DNA of 64,000 bases from Globodera rostochiensis (taxonomy: Eukaryota > Nematoda > Chromadorea > Rhabditida > Heteroderidae): assembly GCA_018350325.1 (NCBI GenBank), contig JAEVLN010000016.1, positions 548,193 to 612,192 on the forward strand. The letters are read 5' to 3'. The first letter of the stretch is position 1, and the number at the start of each line of letters is the position of its first letter. The position numbers were made by a program, and so were the translations under genes. Positions 11,090 through 20,689 of the stretch are shown here, piece after piece. Under the pieces are notes generated by a model that worked only from the letters and a program-made list of their open reading frames with translations, ran no database searches and was not told the DNA's origin.

Positions 11090-12583
11090 ATGTGGCCACT
11101 CTTCTGGGACAACAATTGCCTCTTATTTTTACTGATTTTTCCTCTTTTGGTGATTGGTCCAGATAATAAAGTTGCCAAATGGACAAGTGAGTTTGATTGG
11201 GTCTTTAAACGCTTTGCTCACTGATTTTTGCTGATCAGAATTCGATCCGGCGGATGAGACTCAACTCCAATTTCCAAATGATTATTCTTCCGAATTTGAG
11301 GAAGACACTCAGAAAAAGGCCGAATTTGGAGATGCGTACGACGAAAAGATTGCCCGTCTCCCCGGCTTCGATCTTTGGAAAAATGGACAAAAGATTGGAG
11401 CGACAGAGGTGGTTAGGATCTCTAATGAGCTGTTACAAATCATTGCTTTAAGTTGCCCATTGTCACACGCCAAAAACCATTTTGGAGCACACCGCTTGGG
11501 ACTACCCGACTGGGAAGTTGGTGGCAGACAACGCCGAAATGGCAAAGCGTCGCACCAACGTCAGCAACGTCCATTTCAAAAGGATCCGCAGTCAGTACAA
11601 TGCCAACAACAACAAGTACAGCTTCAACTGCTCCATCAACTCCAACGAGTACAGCAATCTTTAGGTAAAAATAAAGGCAGGGCATGAAATTTGAGAAAAA
11701 AAAAAAAGCTTAGCGAGACCTCCTAAAAGTGAAGCAGAAATCGAATTTTTCTTGAATCAGCCCCGCCCCCTCTGAAAATCCTGGCTACGCCCTTAAATAC
11801 ATATCACTTTCTATCCAACCCTAAAGATTTGACCGCCACAGATTTAATGGAAATGTGGGCAAAATATGTATCATAGGGCCCAGGCTCAAAATCACTTTAA
11901 TAGGTTTTCTTAGGGGCTGAAACCGATAGAACAGGCAATGTTATTGGGACGAGCATTTAAACCGGTTTTTGAACGTTTTTTAACCGGTTCAACTTTAAAA
12001 AAGCATAGGGGGACCCTTTTGGTTATTTTTAGAAAATATTTTTTGACCCAAAAGGGTCCCCTATGCTGTTTCAAAATTTGAACCGGTTTAAATGCTTTGC
12101 CTGTTCTATCGGTTTCAGCCCCTAAGAAAACCTATTAGTGATTTTGAGTGATGTTGAGCCTGGGCCCTATGATACATATTTTCCGAAATGTGAATTAATA
12201 CGCACATTTTATCATTACCTCCAATTTTAGTCCGATTCTCATTCCCCAACAGCAGCAGAAAATGCATCGACCCGAAGTAAGCGATTTGCTGCTTATTTCC
12301 GCCCACTTTTCTTGCCCATCAGCAGGCGAAGGAAAGTGCCAATCTGTCGACATTTGCAGCTTCCAAAAGCCCAACAAGGGCAACAACAACCGCAACTTCC
12401 AGCTCAGCAAATGAACCCCAAGCCTGGTCCCGATCTTGGAGCATTGGCCCGAATGGAAAATTGGATCTGCGCGTTTGGGAGAGGTGGGCGAAGATTCTTG
12501 ACATGGCATGGACGGCGATTGAGAGGTTTTCGGCAATTGCAGCGGAAGGGGCGATAGAGTTGAGCAGAGAGTGCTGTCACTAG
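11090..12583 (+). CDS. Secreted Ser/Thr-rich protein (5 exons, 261 residues), function unknown
   Basis: Exons: 11090-11186, 11239-11408, 11453-11664, 12231-12276, 12323-12583; all introns GT-AG with matching phases. The ATG opens a signal peptide (MWPLFWDNNCLLFLLIFPLL). An acidic mid-region (FEEDTQKKAEFGDAYDEK) comes next, then a Thr/Ser stretch suited to O-glycosylation (TTTSTASTAPSTPTSTA), a Gln run and a second Ser/Thr stretch, ending in LRVWERWAKILDMAWTAIER. Intron 4 holds a foldback element (11863-12180). An alternative acceptor at 11487 would place exon 3 in another open frame and end the protein at the TAG at 11662-11664 (147 residues); I prefer the longer form because intron 2 is then 44 bp, like its neighbours. 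No family recognised. A secreted effector is possible but unproven. Confidence 0.5.
11863..12180. mobile_element. Foldback element in an intron
   Basis: Inverted arms of about 120-130 bp: the left begins TATGTATCATAGGGCCCAGG and the right ends in its complement. The arms share ACCGATAGAACAGGCAA and GGGACCCTTTTGGT-type segments. A TA lies at each edge, which could be a TA target site. No coding sequence. A similar GGGTCC...ACCAAAAGGG pair occurs in the element at 36109-36521, so the two are probably related. Confidence 0.8.
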
Positions 12584-13816
12584 AAGAACAGCGCAGATTA
12601 CTGCAAAGCCACGGCAGTGAACGGGAATCTTTGCTCACAATAATATTTCCGATGACGGAAACCCCTCCGGAGACGACCAAATCGTCGGAATTGCCACGAA
12701 ATCAAAGTTCGGGTCGTGAAAACGCTGGCGCTGTTCTACACAAAGATCAAACACCAAATTGTAACGTTTTGGACGCCGCAAAAGATGGACGGCCTAGCAG
12801 AAGAAACGATAAATCTTGTAAATTGGCATTTCCCGGTAAGAGACTGACTTTTAAGACTGATCCGAAGTGAATTACCAAAGGTATCCCGGCGGACGATTTA
12901 TGCAAATGCACTTACCAGGTAACGCTTAGATTAAAAGATGAATTACCCGCAATTCGTTCATTTTGAGGCTACCGGACGGGACGAGAAGGGCTGTGCAGTT
13001 GGCTTCATTTACACTTGTGCACGAGTAAATTGAGCAACAGTCAGTCGTTAATATGTACCTGTACCCGTTTGTTACCAATGCACAGCTTTCTAAAACTCCG
13101 AAAAACAGCTCATTCTTTGAATTAAAACTTAAATAACTAATTTAAATGGATTTTTGTCTGGATGTCATTTAAGAGCTACTGCTTTAGCTGATTCCGATAG
13201 TTCCTAACGTGATAGATAGGGTTAAACCGAAGCATCTGAGCGCTCTACTCCCAAGAAAAACTCTTTGTTACTTATTTTTTTATATTTCTATGGATTAAAA
13301 TTAAAAAATTCCTGCTTTCGATCCTAAACGTTTTTTTTTAAATTTTCTTTTTTTTATTTTTCAAAATTATAAACAAATAGATCACATACTTCTTGAAAGA
13401 CCAAAATGTTTTCCTGAAATATCTCACATTGTCTCAAATTCAAAAAAAGAAATACTTTCACTAACAGCTTCGGGAAACATATTGAATCTAGACAGTCGCC
13501 CAGGCAACTGATTAATAATCACTATTTTGTTTTGTTGAACAACATAATAAACATTCTTTAATAGAAATGTTTTGCTTTAATTGAATTTCTAATTAAAAAT
13601 AGATGGCTTTTTTTGTTTGTTTTTGAGAAACGAAAAAATGAAAATCTCATAAAGTTAGATGAAATAAATTTTTAATCAGAAGAAAAGAATCGAAAAATGA
13701 ATTAACATTACCCATTTCTACTTAGGTATGTTGTTGTTAGTGATAATTATTCTGAATTAGATAAACAAAGGTCAAAAAATATTATTTTGATATTTTTTTT
13801 AATATTGTTTATTAGT
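12584..13816. other. 3' flank and AT-rich intergenic
   Basis: 12.6-12.9 kb has coding-like stretches (one frame reads VVKTLALFYTKIKHQIVTFW and ends at a GTAAGA donor), but no consistent exon chain could be built; it may be 3' UTR, a further exon or a gene remnant. 13.0-13.8 kb is AT-rich with no feature. Confidence 0.35.
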
Positions 13817-15165
13817 GGGTCCCACCCAACTCATCCGGTGTCCGTACGTTTTGCCACCTTACATTTTGCCACCATTACGTTTTGCCACCTTACATTTTGC
13901 CACCATTACGTTTTGCCACCTTACATTTTGCCACCCCAGCAAAAATGTTACATTTTGCCACCTCAGCAAAAATGTTACATTTTGCCACCTCAGCAAAAAT
14001 GTTACATTTTGCCACCTCAGCAAAAATGTTACATTTTGCCTACTCAGCAAAAATATTACATTTTGCCACGAAATTTGCCACCCGACATATGTATAAAAGA
14101 AAGGTTGTGACCAGTGTACTGTGCAGTTGGAATAGTACTAGGGTTGCACGGGACCGGGATCAGCATGTTGAACCGGGATCGATAATGAGGGGAATCTTTT
14201 ATTGTTCATAATTGTCAATGATGGATTTATTATTCAAGAATATATTCCTCATTGTTCAACTTCAATTGCCTCATCCAACATCAATTTTTTTTTGAAATTC
14301 TGCTTTACTTTTAGAGGGGCGGGGGTAAGCGGTAGCTAATGCTCCGTGCGTCGTTGTTTCGCATTGAACTTGTTAGGCAGCTTCTTCATCCTCATCCGGG
14401 TCCACATTTTGGCTGTTCTCATCTTGCTCCAATTCGTCAATAATCGGCCGCAATAAAATTTAGTAAAGAATAGGCAAAATGGTAACCCCGGGTGGGACTC
14501 GAACCCACGTCATCCACCCAATAAATTTAATGTAAAAGTTAGAAAGTTATGAATGTCAAAATATGAATAAAATTGAAGAATAGTTTTTGCAGGGGAGGCA
14601 AAATGTAACATTTTTGCTGGGGTGGCAAAACGTAACATTTTTGCTGGGGTGGCAAAACGTAACATTTTTGCTGGGGTGGCAAAACGTAACAGTTTTGCTG
14701 GGGTGGCAAAATGTAACGGTGGCAAAACGTAATGGTGGCAAAATGAAATGGTGGCAAAATGTAACATTTTTGCTGGGGTGGCAAAATTTTTGCTGGGGTG
14801 GCAAAATGTAACATTTTTGCTGGGGTGGCAAAACGTAACATTTTTGCTGGGGTGGCAAAATGTAAGGTGGCAAAACGTAGTGTAACCAACTCATCCATAC
14901 CCATCTCATCCATATCCAACTCATCCATTGAGCATAACTCGCTTCAACCTTAACCGATTTAGAAAGTCTTAACGCCATTCGATAGAACTCGAACAGTTGA
15001 AGCTAACATTAAGTTAAAGCTTTGCGATTGGACAAGTTTCAAAAAAGTTATGGCCACAAAACTTGATGTTTAAAAATTTCGTTTTTTGTGCGGTTTTGTG
15101 GCCATAACTTTTTTGAAATATGGATGAGTTGGGTATGGATGGTATGGATGAGTTGGGTGGGACCC
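13817..15165. mobile_element. 1.35-kb foldback element with tandem repeats in both arms
   Basis: The terminal inverted repeats are GGGTCCCACCCAACTCATCC (13817-13836) and its exact complement (15146-15165). Inside, the left arm has an array built on TTTTGCCACC(T/C)CAGCAAAAAT (about 13847-14085). The right arm has the same array inverted (about 14590-14880). A further small inverted pair, with GTTATGGCCACAAAAC, lies at 15034-15120. The central part carries a tRNA-like fragment. No transposase frame is seen, so it is non-autonomous. Confidence 0.8.
14484..14514 (-). repeat. tRNA-like 3' fragment (SINE remnant?)
   Basis: On the minus strand GTGGGTTCGAGTCCCACCC matches a T-arm with a perfect B-box (GGTTCGAGTCC), followed by GGGGTTACCATTTTGC. 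No A-box or cloverleaf lies upstream. The sequence after the T-arm is nearly the same as at 41.57 kb, so these may be copies of one SINE family. Confidence 0.5.
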
Positions 15166-15249
15166 CATAAAATAACCATTTTCTATTAAAAATTTTGAAT
15201 ATTCACAATGCCAAAACATGAATATTTCCATTAAAATCTCAATATTTTC

Positions 15250-16583
15250 AACACTCACGCCAAACCCTCATTCAAGGACAATCTTGAAAATAAGGACATT
15301 TTCAATTTTTAAGATCGAGGGTCCATTTTCAAGGACTGTCCTTGCCATTCGGACGAATACGAACCCTGTTCTAAACATATAGAGCTTTCGATTGGTACTC
15401 AATTTATTTAGTTTGGTTGGTTACAAGAAGAGTTATGGCACTTCAAATGTTCTGGGGCCGAAACGGCCCCCACTCCTCTAAAACCATCAAATCAGGGAGC
15501 GGCCCGTTTGAGTCCGGGCCACTTGAGTCTGGCCACTTGAGTCTGGTGGCCACTAGAGTCTGGCCATTTGAGTCTGGTTAGAAGAAAAAATTTTTAAAAT
15601 TAAATCTTCTAAAATAAGAAAGTCAAGCAACATATTCTAAAAAAATAGAACTTTCTTAAACAAAAAATGGGGTAATACTTAAGCTGTCCCCCCCATTATT
15701 TGAAAATAATAAAAATAATTTTCTAAGTGGATAAAAAGGAGTTTCTAGGGGTATTCGAGGCCGTAGATTCTGAATCTGATATTTATTTAGACCAATTTCA
15801 AACCCCGGACCCATTCGAACAATTTTTCGAAAATTTTCAAAATTTTCTAAAATTAATTTTAGCCTTTAAATCATTCAAAAAACTAAATAAATATCAGATT
15901 CAGAATCTACGGCCTCGAATACCCCTATGAACTCCTTTTTATCCACTTAAAAAATATTTTTATTTTTTTCAAAAAAATGGGGGGGGGGGGGACCAGCATA
16001 GGTAAGTATTACCAAAAATGGTACTTGGGATTCGTTTGTTGAATTGGATGATGTCAAATGATAAATCTGATGTCATATTCGTGATCAGCTACCTCGGTAA
16101 CCCCGGAGTACTTACATAAAACTGATTTAAAAAAAATTCGGGGACATATATAAGACACCATTACCGTTTTTTGTTTAAGAAAGTTCTATTTTTTTAGAAT
16201 ATGTTGCTTGACTTTCTTATTTTAGAAGATTTAATTTAAAAAATTTTTCCTTCTAACCAGACTCAAATGCCAGACTCAAGTGGCCACCAGACTCAAGTAG
16301 CCAGACTCAAGTGGCCCGGACTCAAACGGGCCGCTCCCTGATTTGATGGTTTTAGAGGAGTGGGGGCCGTTTCGGCCCCAGAACATTTGAAGTGCCATAA
16401 CTCTTCTTGTAACCAACCAAACTAAATAAATTGAGTACCAATCGAAAGCTCTATATGTTTAGAACAGGGTTCGTATTCGTCCGAATGGCAAGGACAGTCC
16501 TTGAAAATGGACCCTCGATCTTAAAAATTGAAAATGTCCTTATTTTCAAGATTGTCCTTGAATGAGGGTTTGGCGTGAGTGTT
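15250..16583. mobile_element. Large foldback element with a second foldback in its loop
   Basis: The outer arms of about 425 bp (15250-15675 and 16158-16583) are almost perfect inverted copies, starting AACACTCACGCCAAACCCTC. Both carry GGGGCCGAAACGGCCCC and repeated ACTTGAGTCTGG motifs. Within the loop a second pair of arms (15725-15790 and 15883-15948) begins AAGTGGATAAAAAGGAG and includes the CTAGGGGTATTCGAGG module. No protein is encoded. The near-identity of the arms suggests recent origin or gene conversion. Confidence 0.9.
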
Positions 16584-17419
16584 CCCGAATGAGGAAAACA
16601 ATACAATTTTGTCAAACGTAGTAGAAGGGGAAATGGCCAATTTACTAGGTATATTTTCCATCAATTTTTTAACAAAACATTGTTAAAATTTCCAAAAAAA
16701 ATTTTCTCGGCGGCGCCTATCGGCACCGCCGATCGACCCCCCCCCCCCCCCACCTTTTCCCAAATTTTTGAAAAATCACGCGCAAAAAATAGAGATAAAG
16801 AGCACAAATTATTGAGCGGAAACAAGAAATTGTTGGAAAAGATTCATTCGGGCGAGAAATATAAGCCATTTGAACAGGAATAAAGCGTTTTTGTCCTGAA
16901 AACCTAAAATTTGAACGTCCTTGGATTTCGCTAAATTTTTCTGTTGTGTCCTTGAAAGACAACATGTCTGTCCTTGGAAATTGTCTTTACTCGATCCGAA
17001 CCCTGGTTTAGAAGCTATTATCTAGCAGGAACTAAACGATCATATAAACCTTTAAAAGTTATGGTTTGAAAAGAGCGAAACCCTAAGTTTTTGTGGTAAT
17101 TTTACTACGCCCCCGAATACCCCTAAAAACACCTTTTTCTCAACTTTGAAAAAAAAATTTTGAATTTTTACAAAAACATAGATGTCGAAATCTTAGATTA
17201 GATGATGTCATATGATAAATCTGATGTCATATTTGTGATCAGCTACCTCAATAACCCCTGAATACACTTAAAGAACTGCATAAAACATTCAAATTCCGCT
17301 CATAAATGCTTTTTGTTACTAGAAAAACGAAACGTCCCAAAAAAAAACGAATCGTCCCAAAAAAACGAATCGGGTAAAAAACGAATTGGCCAAAAACGAA
17401 TTGCGTATTTACCAAATTA
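16584..17419. repeat. Decayed repeat sequence with one GC hairpin core
   Basis: Contains the hairpin core GGCGGCGCC-TATC-GGCACCGCC at about 16709, followed by a run of 14 C (16737-16751). A segment near 17205-17275 is a diverged direct copy of 16047-16115 (shared AAATCTGATGTCATATT and GTGATCAGCTACCTC). No gene. Confidence 0.6.
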
Positions 17420-18259
17420 ACTCATATAGGCTTTTAAAATGACGAATTAGTCAAACAAAAATTGAGAATTTAAAGTTAAAATTTTGAAAATAAGGAAAAA
17501 AAGCCGGATAAAATAATGAAAGGCCGTGTAACGGCCCGCCAACAGCGAGCATGCGGAGACGGAGCAAATAATGGGGCGAGACGGAGGGCGGAGGAAGAAG
17601 TCTGACGAGCGCCACTGGGGGGCGAGCGCGCGGGGACCCGCGGAGCGGGCAGGGAGCTCAGAATGCCCTCATTTGATGGCAAATGCCATAATTTTGGAAA
17701 TTTGCCATATTTTTTGCCATATTTCCACTCTTGCCATAATTTTGCCATATTTTACAACTTTGTGAAAAATTCTCATTTTTAAACAAATTGAGTCAAAAAT
17801 TCAAAGTTTCGGCGGCGCCTATCGGCACCGCCGACCGCCACCCCCAAAAGGAAGCAGAATTCGCAACAACAAAAAAAATTAGCATTTTTGAAAATTCTTA
17901 AGAAAACTGCCATAAAAATGCCATATTTTTGACCCCTCGATGCCATAAAAATGCCATATTTTTGGACTCGGTTGCCATATTTCCTCGATGGTGATCTGAG
18001 CTCCCTGGGAGCGGGCGCGCGCGGACTTCTTCCGGAGCCCGGAGTCTCGCCCCACCTACTGGCCGCCGTAGTCGAGTGTGCGGTACTTTGGCTGCTATTT
18101 TCCACCTTACTGTCTAACTTTTCCCCCTTCGGGCTTTGGTTTACTTAAAATTCGTTTTTTCCTTAATTTTCAAAATTTTTAACCGGTTCAAAAACGGATT
18201 TAAATTCCCAATTTTTATTTTCTATCGACAAATTCGTCATTTTAAAAGCCTATATGAGT
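17420..18259. mobile_element. Foldback element disrupted by a hAT-like insertion
   Basis: Outer arms ACTCATATAGGCTTTTAAAA (17420 on) and its complement (to 18259). Inner GC-rich arms lie at about 17575-17649 and 18016-18055 (both with GGGGCGAGAC or its complement). The hAT-like element at 17650-18007 sits between them and interrupts the palindrome. Confidence 0.75.
17650..18007. mobile_element. hAT-like MITE with perfect 8-bp target duplication
   Basis: The ends are CAGGGAGCTCAG and its complement CTGAGCTCCCTG. The 8 bp on each side are identical, GGAGCGGG (17642-17649 and 18008-18015). An 8-bp duplication plus a CAGGG terminus are hallmarks of the hAT superfamily. The interior has many TGCCATAATTTTG/TGCCATATTTTT repeats and the GC hairpin core at about 17812. 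No transposase, so non-autonomous. Confidence 0.9.
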
Positions 18260-18487
18260 GATTTTTCCCATTTTTTAATCAGTGGACAACTGAGTACCCT
18301 CTGGAAAAGACACTTCAGTTCCCGGGCTGGTTTCCACCAAAAAATTTTTACGAATTCGTGCGTTAGGCTTAGAGTGGAGTCGATTTATTTATAATTTATG
18401 TGATTTGTTGAGGTACAAGTATTCTTCAATTTTTCCCCCGTTCCGTTTTAGAGTAAACATTTAATCCCATGTTTCCAATCTCTTCCA

Positions 18488-19727
18488 ATGCATGATCGTA
18501 ATATTTTCAAGTTAAGGCCACCAAATTACGAAGATCTTGCGAAGAAATATCATGATTTTAGAGCCAAGTGTTTCATTGGGGCAGGTGGAAAAGTAATTCG
18601 TTTTGTTTTCGTGCAGTGTATTAATGTTGCTTTTGGCATTTTCAGGTGTGTATGAACTTCTCAGATGCAGAAGCTGTTCGCTTGCTGACACGAATTCTGC
18701 TTCTCGAATATTTTCAGTTGGATGTTCAACTTCCAGAAGGGTACCTCGTACCGCGTGTCCCTCAGCGACTAAATTACCTTCTTTTGTTGGAAGACCTGAT
18801 CTGCAAGAACGGGTTTGAAGCTTCTAGCATCTGGGGAATAGACATTGGTTATTAGTGTTAATTTGAGATGGACTAACCCATAATTGTTTAAGGAACTGGG
18901 GCATCTTGTATATTTCCACTTCTGGGGGCCCGTCTCAACAACTGGAATTTTGTGGCGACTGAAGTGGACGTGAATTCAATTTCCTACGCTGCGCAAAACA
19001 TTGACCACAATAATTTGAGAGAGCGGATTCGGGTCGTCCATTCGACTGATAACTCAATCCTAAAAGTGTTAATTCTGCGCCTTTATTTGACAGTTAAACC
19101 TTTTTAGTTTAAGGAAGTTCTATCAAAAGAAACATGTGAGGAGAGATTCTTTATGTTCTCCATGTGTAACCCTCCGTTTTTCGATCCTGATGAAGCTTCT
19201 CAGGTGGAATGTTTTGGACCAGTACTTACGTCAGTCGCGGCTTTAAGAAATTTACAAGTATGCCTGTCGGAAAGACCATGAGAAATTTGCTTGGCAACGA
19301 ATCAGTGAACAAAGGCCCGCCTCGGTCCGCGACCACTGCCACTCCAACTGAATTGACTTATGCAGTTACTTTCCGTTAAATAAAACTGTTTTTTTTTCGT
19401 TTTAGGGTGGCGAAAATTCTTTTATTCAGCAAATGTTGGAGGAAAGCACTGTTTGCCGCAAAAATGTTTGGTAAGACTGGCGCTTTTACCATTTTGTTAA
19501 TTTTTCTATATGATAGTTTTTTCACGACTATGATTGGGAAGGTAGCGAGCTTAAAACTTCTCAAAGTAAAGCTGAACGAAAGAAAGGTCCGATGGTCTCT
19601 TCACTCATTGTGCCAGGGGAGGACCACCAGATGGGTATCTTTGCCGAACGCAGCGAGCAGACTTTTAAATTGGCCTTTGTTTTAGGTTTTGGTCTGGACG
19701 TTTTACGATGACATTATAATCGAATAA
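18488..19727 (+). CDS. METTL16: METTL16-type RNA N6-adenosine methyltransferase (296 residues)
   Basis: Exons: 18488-18592, 18646-18847, 18893-19065, 19108-19203, 19275-19364, 19406-19470, 19517-19634, 19686-19727. Phases agree and give 296 residues. Order: an N-terminal RNA-binding part (MHDRNIFKLRPPNYEDLAKK), the SAM motif GIDIGTGASCIFPLL, acidic TEVD, catalytic CNPPFF, then CQGRTTRW and the end VLVWTFYDD. Each has a direct counterpart in human METTL16 (C. elegans METT-10), which methylates U6 snRNA and SAM-synthetase transcripts. It stops just after the methyltransferase fold, so the C-terminal VCR region of the longer orthologues is absent. The exon 4/5 junction is the least certain. AATAAA at 19723-19728 overlaps the stop codon. 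First gene of a possible operon. Confidence 0.93.
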
Positions 19728-19820
19728 ACTTCTGAACTCAAAATTATTTGTTTACCGCACAAGTTAATTTTACTCCCTCTATATTTCACAATTTTGGCTT
19801 ATTTCTGTATTTTTGTTTAC

Positions 19821-19822
19821 AG
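19821..19822 (+). promoter_or_regulatory. Probable trans-splice acceptor
   Basis: A pyrimidine-rich TTTCTGTATTTTTGTTTACAG ends one base before the ATG at 19824, only 97 bp after the METTL16 stop and with no room for an ordinary 5' exon. This fits spliced-leader addition to a downstream operon gene. Confidence 0.6.
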
Positions 19823-19823
19823 A

Positions 19824-20467
19824 ATGGAACATCCTCATGCAAATGAAGTCACAGTTTTTATTGGTTTTCAATCCGATGCTGAAAAGTCTGAGAAGATTGA
19901 TATGGATCGGTTGTCCGATTTTTACCCCGAGCTCTTTAAGAAGGGATCGGAAGTATTCAAACAGTTTCCGGGTTCTTCACTACCTATTGAAGGACTTTTG
20001 ACTGGGGAATTTGTCCTCCCATGCTCTGTTCACGCGTATATCCTTCAAACCTACAAATCAAAAACGCTTGATGAAATTGTCGAAGAATTAGAATTACTGT
20101 TGGACAAAATATCTGATATTTGCGGGAATGAGACTGATTTTGTGAAGGTACAATTTACATTTTATATTTTTATTGGGCTTTTTCAGCTGTTGAGTTTTTG
20201 TCTCGCATTGCTCGACTGTTTTGGGGACGTTTTGTTTGGCTGTGAAACCTCCGAATTACGCAAAAAATTGGAATTGCTTCACGAGAGAGTTAGAAGCCTG
20301 GTTTAGTGCTTTTTTCTAAATGAAAATTCTATTTTTAATTTAAGACATCTGCTCAACATCTGTTCGCTAAAAATATTTCCCTGATAAAGAACAAAGCTGC
20401 ATTTGTTCCTTCCATAATCGATCACACAGATTACTATGTTAAAGAAATTCGGATGCGTGAACTCTGA
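19824..20467 (+). CDS. Unidentified 186-residue protein downstream of METTL16
   Basis: Exons: 19824-20147, 20187-20300, 20345-20467, phases consistent, TGA at 20465-20467. The product is acidic and largely helical: MEHPHANEVTVFIGFQSDAE, then LDEIVEELELLLDKISDI, ending FVPSIIDHTDYYVKEIRM. There is no signal peptide or membrane segment, so it is probably cytosolic or nuclear. The spacing of a Pro-rich LPIEGL segment before the helix is faintly like the MAD2-binding HORMA protein p31comet, but this is a guess. It lies 97 bp after METTL16 on the same strand and probably shares its primary transcript. Confidence 0.7.
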
Positions 20468-20514
20468 TAAAAGTTGTTATCATTTTAGCTTTTTCTTAAT
20501 TAATTTCATTTGGT

Positions 20515-20590
20515 CAGGGACGTAGCCAGAAAGATTTTCGGGAAGGGCCGAACGAAGAGAATCGGAGACCCCCTTTGGCTACATTCCTGC
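20515..20590. mobile_element. Remnant of a CAGGGACGTAGC-ended element
   Basis: The left end CAGGGACGTAGCCAGAAAG matches the terminus of the element in SEC16 (34120-34544). The right side is only a degenerate TGGCTACATTCCTG. No target duplication is left. It lies between two genes of the plus-strand cluster. Confidence 0.5.
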
Positions 20591-20673
20591 GTCGGATGCA
20601 TATTCTGACCAGTTTTATACACTGATTTATTTTAAACATTTTTTGTTTTAAACGCTTCTTTTAATTACATTTC

Positions 20674-20675
20674 AG
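20674..20675 (+). promoter_or_regulatory. Probable trans-splice acceptor
   Basis: TTAATTACATTTCAG ends 14 nt before the ATG at 20690, 207 bp after the previous stop. Confidence 0.5.
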
Positions 20676-20689
20676 CTACAATCAAATTG

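Noticed and set aside
11488..11664. Exon ending the secreted protein at 147 residues as the main model
   Set aside because: Kept only as an alternative; the 11452 acceptor gives a typical 44-bp intron and a phase-consistent chain into two further exons.
12195..12680. 161-codon minus-strand frame
   Set aside because: Overlaps exons 4-5 of the plus-strand secreted protein; no splice or domain support.
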